Positions 1-8,764 of a DNA stretch of 64,000 bases are shown here, piece by piece. Position 1 is the stretch's first letter. The number at the start of each line of letters is the position of its first letter. The position numbers and the translations under genes are program-made. The notes under the pieces were generated by a model. That model made no database searches. It saw only the letters and a program-made list of their open reading frames with translations, and was not told where the DNA came from. Location of the stretch: contig JANPER010000046.1 of the NCBI GenBank assembly GCA_031423015.1, positions 1 to 64,000 of the forward strand, read 5' to 3'. The DNA is from DATGPD01 sp031423015. Lineage in GTDB: Bacteria; Planctomycetota; UBA1135; UBA2386.

Positions 1-193
1 CGAAGTGAGCCCAACGGCGGCTCTGCCGCGAGTCATGAGCCGCAAGACGTAAGACCTAAGTTCCAGATCGCGGTCTGACTGTCTCAACGTCGCCGCCGGT
101 CCGCGTTCTGAGCTTATGTCTTACAGCTAACAACTTACGTCTTTCCACGGGCCGCGGATCTTCGCGGAACGCGCAGATCCGCGGCCCGTGGAA
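1..193 (-). repeat. Dispersed hairpin repeat, copy A (cut by window edge)
   Basis: Read on the minus strand, this stretch begins with a 51-base inverted repeat at 143-193 (24-base arms, 3-base loop, one mismatch). It continues with a conserved tail containing AGACGTAAG and its inverse and the GC-rich block GCGGCAGAGCCGCC. The same order of elements occurs on the plus strand at 8542-8755. The tails are nearly identical, while the hairpin arms differ but still pair. It ends 11 bases from the S41 protease stop codon. It could act as a transcription terminator, an RNA element or a mobile palindromic repeat. Confidence 0.75.
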
Positions 194-204
194 CTCAGCG
201 TGCC

Positions 205-2538
205 TCAGCGCCGCGTTGCGCGCGCGCTGGGCTTGGGGTCGTCGGCCTGCGCGGTCTTCAACACCGGCTTGTACTCGGGCAGATCCGCGATGTCCTTGCC
301 TTGCTTCTCCAGCAGCACGCGCACGGCCATCTGCAGCTGCGCGTCCTCTTGGTAGTCGGCGAAGGCGCGTCCGCCGGGATACGCATGGCCGCGCAGATCG
401 GCGACCTCATCGCGCAGCGAGAATCTGATCCAACGGCGGATGTCGTCCTTGCTGAGCTTGGTCTCGAGGCCGGAGTAGAACGTGTCGAAGTCCGGGTAGC
501 GGCTCAGGTCGCCCTTGTCGCCTTCGGCTAGCTCCAAGAACAGTTCCTTGTGGCTCGCCATGCGATCGCGCACGTACGTGCGGAACACGTCCTTCGTCAC
601 CAGGTCGAACAGCTCCGCGTTCTTCCAGGCTTCCTTGGCCTCGAACTCGCGGAACTTCACCACCTTGTCCGGGGTGACACCCCAATCGGGGTTGGTGATC
701 TTGCCGGTCTCTGGATCGATCTCCTTGTGCGGGCAACGGTTCAGCGGCAAGTAGTAGCGCGCCACCGTCATCTTCACGTGCGCGCCGACGTCGTACTTGC
801 CGTTGCTGTTCTTGTCCTCGTACTTCTCCCAGTCGTCGCGGCGGCGGTTGTTGTTCTCGTCGGTAAACGGCTCAGCGGGAGAGGCGTCGAGCGGAAGCAG
901 GGTCTGCACCGTGCCCTTGCCGTAGGTGCGCTCGCCGACCACGGTCGCGCGCTTGTAGTCCTGCAACGCGCCCGCCACGATCTCGGAAGCCGACGCCGAG
1001 AACTCGTTGGTCAGAACAGTCATCGGGATGTCGGGGAACTCGGCGCGGTCGCGCGTCTTGTACGGCATCTCTTCGCGCAGACCGGGCCGCGCCTTGGTGT
1101 AGACCACGACGTTCTCGCCCTTCACGAACAGCTCGGTCACGTCACGCGCCTCGTGCAGCAGGCCGCCGGTGTTGTTGCGCAAGTCGAGCACCAAGGATGT
1201 GGCGCCCTTGGCGAGCAACTTGTTGATCGACTCGGTCAACTCGACGCTGCTCTGCGCGCCGAAGGTCACCAGCTCGACGTAGCCGACCTGGCCGGGCAGC
1301 ATCTCCTGGTTGACCGAGGGCACGATGATCTGCTTGCGCGCGATCGGGAAGTCCTTGGGCTCGGGCCAACCCGGGCGGCCGATCCTGACCACCACGGTGG
1401 TGTCCGGCTTGCCCTTGAGCCGCGCGATGATCGCGTCGGAGGTGTGGTCGCGCGTTTCCCAGCCGTCGATCGCCAGGATCTTGTCGCCGGTCTTGAGGCC
1501 GACGCGGTAGGCGGGGCCAGAGTAGATCGGGCGGATGATCGAGAAGTCGTCGTCTTGATCGAAGTTCACGAACGCGCCGATGCCGCCGTAGTCGCGTTGC
1601 AGGTCGAAGAAGAAGCGCTGGTACTCCTCGGAGGTGAAGTAGTCGGTGTGCCGATCGAGCGCCGACAGCAAGCCTTTGGCGGCGTGGTCGAGCAGGAACT
1701 GATCGGACACCGCCATCCCCTGCGGATGCAGTGCCTTGACCTGGTCGATCACTTCCTTGAGCGTGCTGAACGCGTCGCCGCCCGCGCTGGCGCCCGGCGC
1801 CGGCGCACCTTCGGCCCGCGCCGCAGTGAGGCGCCGGTCGAACACGCGGCGATCCTCTTCGAGGCGCAAGAACGCGCGCGCCAGTTGCCCCTCGGTGCTG
1901 GGCTCGTCCTTCAACTCGCGCAGCACCGATTCGGCGGAGGTGAAGTCATTGATCTCGGCCAGGGCCAGCGCGCCCTGCACGCGCAGACTGCGATCCGTCG
2001 AGCGCACGAAGTCCGACAGCGTGCGCTGCGCGATGCGCCGCAGCTCCGAGGTGCCGCGCGCCCACATCGACTTGGCGGCGGCGACGCGCACCTTGGGGTC
2101 GACCAGCTCGGAGGTGGTGTTCTTCTCCAAGACCTCGAGCGCCTGCTTGAGGGTGCCGCGCGTATAGACGTCGCGTCCGAGCAGGCCCATGGCGGCGATG
2201 CGCAGGTCGGCGTCGTCGGACTCGGTGAGCGGCTGGAGCGCTGCCAACACCTTGTCGCCCAACGTGGCGCCGTCCGACATGTCGGCCAACGCGCGCGCCG
2301 CAGCGAGTCGGCCGCGGCCGCCGAGCTTCTCCACGCCGGCGAGGATGGCGCGGGCCAGTGCCTCTTCTTCGCCTTGCAGCTTGGTGAGTGCCACGCCGGC
2401 TTCCCAGGCTTGCGCCAGGGTGCCTTGGTCGGCGAGGGCGAGAGTGGTGGCGACCTGGCGTTCGAGGTCGCTCTGGGCGGTCGCGGTCAGACTGAGCAGG
2501 AGGAGTGGCGAGGCGAGCAGTTGCCTAGGAAAACGCAT
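205..2538 (-). CDS. S41-family C-terminal processing protease with HEAT-like N-terminus
   Basis: Secreted or periplasmic serine protease of the CtpA/Prc type, 777 residues. A signal peptide covers about residues 1-22. It is followed by an alpha-helical, HEAT-repeat-like region (about 25-240), a PDZ domain (about 310-400, 'GGIGAFVNF' and 'GLKTGDKILAIDG') and the S41 catalytic domain. The likely nucleophile is the serine in 'SASASEIVAG' (about 512) and the general base the lysine in 'TYGKGTVQ' (about 540). An acidic insert after the lysine contains 'DKNSNGKYD', which resembles an EF-hand calcium loop. Family members cut the C-termini of envelope proteins. The HEAT-like front half is not usual for CtpA and may bind substrates. 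It is divergent from moaC. Confidence 0.9.
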   Translation of the reverse strand: MRFPRQLLASPLLLLSLTATAQSDLERQVATTLALADQGTLAQAWEAGVALTKLQGEEEALARAILAGVEKLGGRGRLAAARALADMSDGATLGDKVLAALQPLTESDDADLRIAAMGLLGRDVYTRGTLKQALEVLEKNTTSELVDPKVRVAAAKSMWARGTSELRRIAQRTLSDFVRSTDRSLRVQGALALAEINDFTSAESVLRELKDEPSTEGQLARAFLRLEEDRRVFDRRLTAARAEGAPAPGASAGGDAFSTLKEVIDQVKALHPQGMAVSDQFLLDHAAKGLLSALDRHTDYFTSEEYQRFFFDLQRDYGGIGAFVNFDQDDDFSIIRPIYSGPAYRVGLKTGDKILAIDGWETRDHTSDAIIARLKGKPDTTVVVRIGRPGWPEPKDFPIARKQIIVPSVNQEMLPGQVGYVELVTFGAQSSVELTESINKLLAKGATSLVLDLRNNTGGLLHEARDVTELFVKGENVVVYTKARPGLREEMPYKTRDRAEFPDIPMTVLTNEFSASASEIVAGALQDYKRATVVGERTYGKGTVQTLLPLDASPAEPFTDENNNRRRDDWEKYEDKNSNGKYDVGAHVKMTVARYYLPLNRCPHKEIDPETGKITNPDWGVTPDKVVKFREFEAKEAWKNAELFDLVTKDVFRTYVRDRMASHKELFLELAEGDKGDLSRYPDFDTFYSGLETKLSKDDIRRWIRFSLRDEVADLRGHAYPGGRAFADYQEDAQLQMAVRVLLEKQGKDIADLPEYKPVLKTAQADDPKPSARATRR

Positions 2539-2839
2539 GAAGACTCCGAGTGCTGGTTGAGGGGTTGGTCCCCTCGGGGTGTGTCAGTTCGTAGATCGAC
2601 GCTGTCCGCGCGTAGGCTCCAGCAAACCAGGGGATTCGGCGGCATGGTGGACAGCGGCGGCGTCGGCTTGTAGGACGGCAGGCGGCACAGACTAGCCGTG
2701 ATACGGCGCCCAGCCAGCGACGAGAGGTCGTTCTTGCGCGATGGGCGATGTGCCGCCGAGCCGAAGGCTCGCGATCGGGCAGGCGATCGACTGTAGTACA
2801 TCCCAGCCAAGCAGACTTCCCCGAGAAGACTCCTCCGCC
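2539..2839. other. Divergent intergenic region between S41 protease and moaC
   Basis: About 300 bases without a convincing gene; it must hold the promoters of both divergent genes. The only structure seen is a small hairpin (GAGGGG/CCCCTC, 2559-2575) in the presumed leader of the protease gene. No strong -35/-10 pair was recognised. Confidence 0.5.
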
Positions 2840-3379
2840 ATGACCGAGCCGTCTGAGCCTGCGTCTGATCCATCACGAACATCTTTGCCGCCGCCGAGTC
2901 CGGGTCTGTCGCATCTCGATACGGCGGGCCAGGCGCGCATGGTGGATATCTCCGCAAAGCCCGAGAGTCACCGAGTTGCCGAGGCGCGGGCGACGATCGA
3001 GTTGACGCCCGAAGTGTGTGCCATGGTGCTGACCGGGCGGTTGCCCAAGGGCGAAGCGCTCGCGGTGGCGCGCGTGGCGGGCATCCTGGCGGCGAAGGAC
3101 ACCAGTCGGCTGATTCCGCTGTGCCACCCGTTGTCGCTCGATCAGATCGACGTGCTGTTCGCGCGCGTCGGTGACGCGGCGATCGAGATTCGCGCCACGG
3201 CGCGGTGTCGCGGGTCGACCGGCGTCGAGATGGAGGCGATGACGGCGGCCGCGGTGGCGGCGCTGACGCTGTACGACATGTGCAAGGGCGTGTGTCGGGC
3301 CGCGCGTATCACCCGCGTCGAGTTGTTGGCGAAGAGTGGTGGCAAGTCGGGCCCGTGGCGGCGCGAGGCGACCTCGTGA
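2840..3379 (+). CDS. moaC: Cyclic pyranopterin monophosphate synthase MoaC
   Basis: Catalyses the second half of the first step of molybdenum cofactor synthesis, converting the MoaA product 3',8-cyclo-GTP to cyclic pyranopterin monophosphate in the cytoplasm. Family signatures are 'SRLIPLCHPL', 'GVEMEAMTA' and 'LYDMCK'. The chosen ATG gives 179 residues; the conserved core begins at 'MVDISAKPESHRVAEARA' about 33 residues in, so a shorter start is possible. The stop codon overlaps the GTG of asd, so the two are probably co-translated. The partner gene moaA lies separately at 56.6 kb. Confidence 0.95.
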   Translation: MTEPSEPASDPSRTSLPPPSPGLSHLDTAGQARMVDISAKPESHRVAEARATIELTPEVCAMVLTGRLPKGEALAVARVAGILAAKDTSRLIPLCHPLSLDQIDVLFARVGDAAIEIRATARCRGSTGVEMEAMTAAAVAALTLYDMCKGVCRAARITRVELLAKSGGKSGPWRREATS

Positions 3380-4386
3380 GCGGCCTACGCGTCGGGATCG
3401 TCGGCGCCAGCGGCGCGGTGGGGCACGATCTTCTCGAAGTGCTGCGCGCGCGCGCGTTCCCGCTGGCGACGCTGCGGTTGTTCGGCTCGGCGCGCAGTGC
3501 GGGTAGCCGGCTGGCGTTTGCTGGCGAACAGCTGGTAGTGGAAGAGGCGACCCCGGCGGCGCTCGCCGGGCTCGACGTGTGCTTCTTCTCCGCGGGCGCA
3601 GCGGTGTCGCGCGCTTTGGCGCCGGCGGCGGCGAAGCGCGGCGCCGTCGTGGTCGACAACAGCTCGGCGTTCCGTATGGATGCCGACGTGCCGCTGGTGG
3701 TGCCCGAGTGCAACGCCGACGCGCTGGCGCACATCCCGCGCGGCATCGTCGCCAACCCCAACTGCTCGACCATCATTTTGTGCGTGGCGCTGGCGCCGCT
3801 GCACCGCGCGGTGGGCGTGGAGCGGGTGGTGGTGGCGACGTATCAAGCGGCGTCGGGCGCGGGCGCGCGTGCCGTCGAAGAGCTGCGGCAGAGCACGCGG
3901 GCGCGGCTGGCGGGCGAGCCGTTCGCGCCCAGTGCCTTGCCCCAGAGCTTGGCCTTCAACCTGTTCCCGCACGTCGATGTCTTCCTAGACAGTGGCTACA
4001 CCAAAGAAGAGGACAAGATGCTGCACGAAACCCGCAAGATCCTCGCGGCGCCCGAGCTTGCCGTCGAGGCAACGTGCGTGCGCGTGCCGGTGGAGCGTTG
4101 CCACTCCGAAGCGGTGACCGTGCAGTTGCGAGAAGACCTCACGCCCGACGCTGCCCGGGCGTTGTTTGCGCGCTCGCTGGGCCTCGTCGTCGTCGATGAG
4201 CCTGCTGCTGAGCGTTACCCGATGCCGAGCACCAGCACGCAGCAAGACGCCGTCGCGGTGGGCCGGGTGCGCCAGAGTCGAGTCTTCACGCCGGGGCTCA
4301 CGTTCTGGTTGGTCGGTGATCAGCTGCGCAAGGGCGCGTCGCTCAACGCGGTGCAGATTGCGGAGGCGGTGTTTGCTCGGCGGTGA
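3376..4386 (+). CDS. asd: Aspartate-semialdehyde dehydrogenase
   Basis: NADPH-dependent enzyme of the aspartate pathway that reduces aspartyl phosphate to aspartate semialdehyde, the branch point for lysine/diaminopimelate, threonine and methionine. The 336-residue protein starts with the nucleotide-binding loop 'VGIVGASGAVG', carries the catalytic cysteine in 'NPNCSTI' (Cys130) and the active-site histidine in 'VERCHSEAV' (about 243). The GTG start was chosen because it overlaps the moaC stop (GTGA) and places the Rossmann strand at the N-terminus. Its end overlaps the next membrane phosphatase gene. Confidence 0.93.
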   Translation: MSGLRVGIVGASGAVGHDLLEVLRARAFPLATLRLFGSARSAGSRLAFAGEQLVVEEATPAALAGLDVCFFSAGAAVSRALAPAAAKRGAVVVDNSSAFRMDADVPLVVPECNADALAHIPRGIVANPNCSTIILCVALAPLHRAVGVERVVVATYQAASGAGARAVEELRQSTRARLAGEPFAPSALPQSLAFNLFPHVDVFLDSGYTKEEDKMLHETRKILAAPELAVEATCVRVPVERCHSEAVTVQLREDLTPDAARALFARSLGLVVVDEPAAERYPMPSTSTQQDAVAVGRVRQSRVFTPGLTFWLVGDQLRKGASLNAVQIAEAVFARR

Positions 4387-5242
4387 GCGACCTCGCGCGG
4401 CGCTGACGGCGTTGCGCCTGGTGTGGATCACGTACTTCGGCTGCGTGCTCGCGATGGTCGGGGTCGCCTGCCTGAGCGGCGCGCCCGCTGTGTTCTCCAC
4501 GCATGGGTTGCAGCATGTCGTCGGCCTGGTCGTGGCATGTGGGCTGCGCGCCGACCGCGCCCACAGCCGCCTCGCTTGGTCGTTGTTCACCGCGATCGGC
4601 CTGCCGACCGTGTTCAGCGCCGTCGGTCTGGCGCTGCCGGCGATGCATCCGCAGCCCTATGAGTGGGCTTGCATCGCGTTCGACCGCTGGCTGTTCGGTT
4701 TTGATCCCACCGTCGCCGCGCAGCGCTGGCTGACACCGTGGTTGGTCGAAGCCCTGCAGTTGGCCTACGCGAGCTTCTATCTCTTGCCGCTGCTCGTGTT
4801 GGTGACGCTGCTGCGGCAGCGGCGCCACGCCGAGTACGACGCATGCCTGTGCGCCGTCGGACTTGGCTTCTTGCTGAGCTACCTGGGCTACTATCTGCTG
4901 CCGACGCTGCCGCCGTATCGCTACTTCGAACATGGCGTGCCGGTGCCGGGTCTGTGGTTGGCGGAGTCCGTGCACGCGCTGCTCGACGCGCTGGAGGCCA
5001 ATCGCTTCGACTGTATGCCGAGCGGTCACACCATGCTGACGCTGATGACCATGGCGTTGGCGTGGCGTTACACGCCAAGGCTCTTGTTCGTGCTGCTGCC
5101 GATCGGGGCGCTGCTACTCGTCGCCACGGTTGCGCTGCGCTACCACTACGTCGCCGACGTGCTCGCGGGGGCGCTGCTGGCGGCGGTGGCGTTGTGGCTC
5201 GCGCGTTGGCTCACGCGCGCTTGCGCGCGAACTTCGTCTTGA
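4373..5242 (+). CDS. PAP2-family membrane phosphatase (inositolphosphotransferase-like)
   Basis: Integral membrane protein of 289 residues with about six hydrophobic segments. The PAP2 catalytic motifs are 'CMPSGHTML' (His about 218) and 'HYVADVLAG' (His about 257). The lack of the classical KxxxxxxRP motif and the spacing resemble the PAP2_3/Aur1-like group, which act on lipid phosphates or transfer polar head groups. The substrate cannot be told from sequence. The TTG start at 4373 was chosen because GGAGG lies six bases upstream; a GTG at 4421 and an ATG at 4454 are alternatives. It overlaps asd at the front and the opposite-strand glycosyltransferase at the end. Confidence 0.8.
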   Translation: MLGGERPRAALTALRLVWITYFGCVLAMVGVACLSGAPAVFSTHGLQHVVGLVVACGLRADRAHSRLAWSLFTAIGLPTVFSAVGLALPAMHPQPYEWACIAFDRWLFGFDPTVAAQRWLTPWLVEALQLAYASFYLLPLLVLVTLLRQRRHAEYDACLCAVGLGFLLSYLGYYLLPTLPPYRYFEHGVPVPGLWLAESVHALLDALEANRFDCMPSGHTMLTLMTMALAWRYTPRLLFVLLPIGALLLVATVALRYHYVADVLAGALLAAVALWLARWLTRACARTSS

Positions 5243-6014
5243 GCACGAGCCAGGGGAAGTGCACGAGGTTGTCGAGGTAGCGGCGCCACAGCCGCCGCGG
5301 CTCGCACAGCAGGCGCCACAGCCACTCGAGCGCCAGCGTGCGCACCAGCTCGGGTGCGCGCTTCACCGTGCCCGCCACGAAGGAGAAGGTCACGCCGACC
5401 CCGAGCATCACGCCGAGTCCGGGCAGCCGATCCTTGATCGCGACCATCAGCCTCTCCTGCTTGGGCGAACCCAGGCCGACGCACACGATGTGTGGCTGCT
5501 TGTCGACGATGCGCTGCACCATCGCGTCGACGGTGGCGGCGTCTTTCTCGAAGCCGAGCGGCGGGCAGTCGATGCCCACGCAACCGTCGCGGCCGGCTCG
5601 CTCGGCCAACACCACGGCGGCCTTCTGCGCGTCGCCGGGCGAGCCGCCGAGAAAGTAGTAACTCAGGCCTTGGCGGGCGGCTTCCACGCACAGCGCCGGC
5701 ATGAGGTCGCTGCCGGCCACGCGCTCGGGCAAAGGCGAGCCCAAGATTCGCGCCGCCCACACCACGGAAACGCCGTCGGCCAACACCAGCGCGGCGTGCT
5801 GGTAGAGCGCGCGGAACTCTTGGTCGCGCGACAACCGCAGCATGTGGTCGGCGTTGGGGGTCATCACCAACGCGCCGCTGCGGCACTGCGCTAGGTGCAA
5901 CACGTGCGCCAGCGCCTCGGCGTTGGTCACGCGGTGGATGCGCAGGCCGAGCACCTCCACGGTCGGCGGGGCTGCCTGGCCGACGCCCTGAGTTGGTTCC
6001 ATGAGTTTCGTCAC
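5211..6014 (-). CDS. WecB/TagA/CpsF-family glycosyltransferase
   Basis: GT26-type transferase of 267 residues that probably moves an N-acetylated amino sugar from a UDP donor to a lipid-linked precursor of an envelope polymer. Family motifs in order are 'MTPNADHMLRL', 'ADGVSVVWAARILG', 'FLGGSPGDA', 'VGLGSPKQE' and 'GVGVTFSFVAGTVKRAP'. The basic C-terminus (tryptophan/arginine-rich, ending KRA) is the part that usually touches the membrane in this family. The GTG start at 6014 gives a slightly long N-terminus; 'MEPTQG' four codons later is possible. It converges with the PAP2 gene, overlapping by 32 bases. Confidence 0.9.
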   Translation of the reverse strand: MTKLMEPTQGVGQAAPPTVEVLGLRIHRVTNAEALAHVLHLAQCRSGALVMTPNADHMLRLSRDQEFRALYQHAALVLADGVSVVWAARILGSPLPERVAGSDLMPALCVEAARQGLSYYFLGGSPGDAQKAAVVLAERAGRDGCVGIDCPPLGFEKDAATVDAMVQRIVDKQPHIVCVGLGSPKQERLMVAIKDRLPGLGVMLGVGVTFSFVAGTVKRAPELVRTLALEWLWRLLCEPRRLWRRYLDNLVHFPWLVLKTKFARKRA

Positions 6015-6065
6015 GCTCGGTTGCTCGATGCGCGGCTTAGGCTACCAGGCTCTCGGCCCATCCCG

Positions 6066-8246
6066 ATGCCGTCTCGCGCTCTTGCAGTTTCCTTGTCCCT
6101 CGTCTTGTCCATAGTCACCGCGCTGACTCTGTCGGCACAGCAGACCGAGAAGCCAAAGCCAGTGAACCGTCTCGCCAAAGAAACCTCGCCCTATCTCCAG
6201 CAGCACCAGAACAACCCCGTCGATTGGCATCCTTGGGGGCCCGAAGCGCTAGAGAAGGCCAAGGCCGCCAACAAGCCGATCTTCCTGTCGATCGGCTATG
6301 CCGCTTGTCATTGGTGCCACGTCATGGAGCACGAGAGCTTCGAGGATGCCGCGACCGCCAAGCTGATGAACGAGCTGTTCATCAACATCAAGGTCGACCG
6401 CGAGGAACGCCCCGACCTCGACGAGATCTACATGGCGGCGACGGTCGGGTTCACGCAGGGGCACGGTGGCTGGCCGATGTCGGTGTTCCTCACGCCGAAG
6501 TTGCAGCCGTACTACGCCGGCACCTACTTCCCGCCTGAGGACCGCTGGGGTCACCCGGGGTTCAAGCGGGTGCTGCAGCACGTCGCTGATCTCTGGGCCA
6601 ATCGGCGCGAGGACGTCGAGCGCGCCTCGGCGGAGATGGCGAAGTCACTGGCGCAGCAGCTCGCGCCGCGCCTGGAGCCCGGCGAGCCCGCGTGGTCGTC
6701 GGTCGACGCGTTGGTCGAAAGCAGCAGCGAGCGCTTCGATCACACGCACGGCGGCTTTGGCCAGGCACCGAACTACGCGCCGAAGTTTCCGCACGCCAGC
6801 GAACTGTCGGTGTTGCTGCGGCAGCACGCGCGCACCGCGGCGCCTTTGGCCAAGGACGCCAAGGATGACGGCGCCGAGGCCCTGCACATGGCTGAGTTGA
6901 CCTTGGAGCGCATGGCCAAGGGCGGCCTGTACGACCACCTCGGCGGCGGCTTTCACCGCTACAGCACCGATCGCCTGTGGTTGGTGCCGCACTTCGAGAA
7001 GATGCTGTACGACAACGCACAGTTGGTGCGCGTGTACTTGGAGGCCTACGCGCTCACCGGCAAGGAGTTCTACGCCGAGGTGGTGCGCGACACCCTGACG
7101 TATCTCGGGCGCGAGATGATCGACGCCGAGGGCGGGTTCTTCTCGACGCAGGACGCTGACACCGAGGGCGAAGAGGGCAAGTTCTTCGCTTGGGACAAGG
7201 ACGAGGTCGACACGGCGCTCGGCGCCGAGGCGACGCTGTTCGAAGCGCGCTTTGGCGTGACCGCGGGCGGGAACTTCGAGGGACGGAACGTGCTGTGGGC
7301 GGCCAAGTCCGTCGAGGAGCTGGCCGGCAAAGGCGACATCGCGGCCCTGCGAACCCGCCTGGCGACCTCACGCCAGAAACTGTTCGACGTGCGCGCGCGC
7401 CGCGTGCGCCCCGGCACCGACGACAAGGTGTTGGCGGCGTGGAACGGTTTGGCGATCGCCGCGTACGCCGACGCCTATCGACACCTCGGGAACGTCGCCG
7501 ACCTGCGCGTGGCGCAGCGCGCCGCCGACTTCGTGCTCACCAAGATGCGCGCCGACGGCCGCCTGCTGCGCACGTGGCGGCACGGCGAGAAGAAGCTGAT
7601 GGGCTACCTCGAGGACTACGCGTTCGTCGCCGACGCCCTGTTGTGTTTGTTCGAGGTCGACAGCGACCCGCGCTGGCTGGCGGAGGCCAAGGCGTTGCTC
7701 GGGCAGGTGCAGGGGCACTTCCTCGATGCCAGCGATGGCACGTTCTACTTCACCGCCAACGATCACGAAGAACTGGTGGCGCGCAGCAAGTCGGTCACCG
7801 AGTCGTCGGTGCCGTCGGGCGCCGCGGTGGCGGCGATGGCGTTCATGCGCCTGGGACTCCTGTGCGGCGACGTCGCGACGTACGAGATCGGCGCGCGCGC
7901 GGTGCGCGCCAACCATGTGTACCTCGAGCGTCTGCCGGCCGCGTGCCCGGCGCTGGTGTTGGCCGCGATCTTCCACCTGAGCGACGCGCCGGAAGTGGTG
8001 ATCGCCGGCGAGCCCGACGATGCCCGCACCATCAAGTTATTGACGGTGGCGCAGCGCGCGTTTCCGCCGCATCGCGTCGTGCTGCACGTGCACGTCAGGA
8101 ATCGCGAAGCGTTGGCCAAGCTGTCGCCGTTGGTCGACGGCAGGATGCCGCTCGATGGACACCCGGCGGCGTACGTCTGTCGCAAGGGCGTGTGCGAGCG
8201 GCCGATGACGGATGCCGACGACCTCGCCGCGACGCTGCGGCGCTGA
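6066..8246 (+). CDS. Thioredoxin-domain DUF255 protein (YyaL/SSP411 family)
   Basis: Protein of 726 residues. A hydrophobic signal sequence (about 1-23) precedes a thioredoxin-like domain that opens with 'NRLAKETSPYLQQH' and carries the redox-type motif 'CHWCHVMEHESF' (about 81-92). The rest is a long alpha/alpha-barrel like six-hairpin glycosidases, with 'GGLYDHLGGGFHRYS' and 'WLVPHFEKMLYDNA'. The biochemical role of the family is not settled. The N-terminal signal suggests export, unlike many cytoplasmic homologues. A cysteine pair near the end ('CRKGVC') is another redox candidate. Confidence 0.9.
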   Translation: MPSRALAVSLSLVLSIVTALTLSAQQTEKPKPVNRLAKETSPYLQQHQNNPVDWHPWGPEALEKAKAANKPIFLSIGYAACHWCHVMEHESFEDAATAKLMNELFINIKVDREERPDLDEIYMAATVGFTQGHGGWPMSVFLTPKLQPYYAGTYFPPEDRWGHPGFKRVLQHVADLWANRREDVERASAEMAKSLAQQLAPRLEPGEPAWSSVDALVESSSERFDHTHGGFGQAPNYAPKFPHASELSVLLRQHARTAAPLAKDAKDDGAEALHMAELTLERMAKGGLYDHLGGGFHRYSTDRLWLVPHFEKMLYDNAQLVRVYLEAYALTGKEFYAEVVRDTLTYLGREMIDAEGGFFSTQDADTEGEEGKFFAWDKDEVDTALGAEATLFEARFGVTAGGNFEGRNVLWAAKSVEELAGKGDIAALRTRLATSRQKLFDVRARRVRPGTDDKVLAAWNGLAIAAYADAYRHLGNVADLRVAQRAADFVLTKMRADGRLLRTWRHGEKKLMGYLEDYAFVADALLCLFEVDSDPRWLAEAKALLGQVQGHFLDASDGTFYFTANDHEELVARSKSVTESSVPSGAAVAAMAFMRLGLLCGDVATYEIGARAVRANHVYLERLPAACPALVLAAIFHLSDAPEVVIAGEPDDARTIKLLTVAQRAFPPHRVVLHVHVRNREALAKLSPLVDGRMPLDGHPAAYVCRKGVCERPMTDADDLAATLRR

Positions 8247-8541
8247 GGACCCGGAGCGCCGCGCTCGGCGCTCGAAGGGATCGCCCAGATATGGCCGCGT
8301 CGCGTTACCGAGCCTGCCTGTCGCCTGGAAGGTAGTGCAGAACGTTCGCCCTCGACGCGGCCATGCTGCCGCGTCGGGACGGCTTGGCCTTTCGAGCGCA
8401 GTCCTCGGGATTGCGGCCGGCAGCACAGGCGTCAACAATCGTGCTTCACCCGAGATTGTTGGCGCGACCAGGAGAGTGATGTCGTTTCTCCCCATGGACG
8501 GATCGACCGCATGTCGGGTCCTCGACGTGATTCGATCTGAG
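8247..8541. other. Intergenic region with small GC hairpin
   Basis: No convincing gene. Eight bases after the upstream stop lies a perfect 7-base-pair hairpin (GAGCGCC/GGCGCTC, 8254-8273) without a T-run, which may help end transcription. Nothing else was recognised up to the hairpin repeat at 8542. Confidence 0.4.
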
Positions 8542-8755
8542 TTCCACAGCCGAAGCATCTTCGCGAAGCGCGAAGATGTTTCGGCTGTGGAAAGACGTAA
8601 GTCGTTAGCCATAAGACGTAAGCTCCGAACTCGGACAGGCGGGTGCGTTCAGACAGCGATCTGGACTTAGGGCTTACGTCTTACGGCTCACGACTCGCGG
8701 CAGAGCCGCCGATTGGCTCACTCCGCGTCTCGTTGGTTGCGGCTCTGCCGCGCTG
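8542..8755 (+). repeat. Dispersed hairpin repeat, copy B
   Basis: Starts with a 51-base inverted repeat (8542-8592, arms of 24, loop AAG, one G-T pair). It continues with a tail in which AAGACGTAAGC (about 8613-8623) is matched by GCTTACGTCTT (about 8673-8683), and GCGGCAGAGCCGC is matched by GCGGCTCTGCCGC further on. It is the same element as 1-193, in the opposite orientation. It ends next to the 3' end of the PIN-domain toxin gene. Confidence 0.8.
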
Positions 8756-8764
8756 AGTGAGCGC

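Noticed and set aside
550..2673. Long open frame (707 codons) opposite the S41 protease gene
   Set aside because: It is antisense to a clearly conserved gene and its translation is low-complexity Arg/Val/Leu/Ala. Such shadows are expected in very GC-rich DNA.
3205..3375. Upstream extension of asd
   Set aside because: It overlaps the conserved core of moaC in another frame; the Rossmann strand of Asd begins at the GTG at 3376.
8212..8670. Open frame across the hairpin repeat
   Set aside because: It runs through the hairpin and its tail, has no conserved features and starts inside the DUF255 gene.
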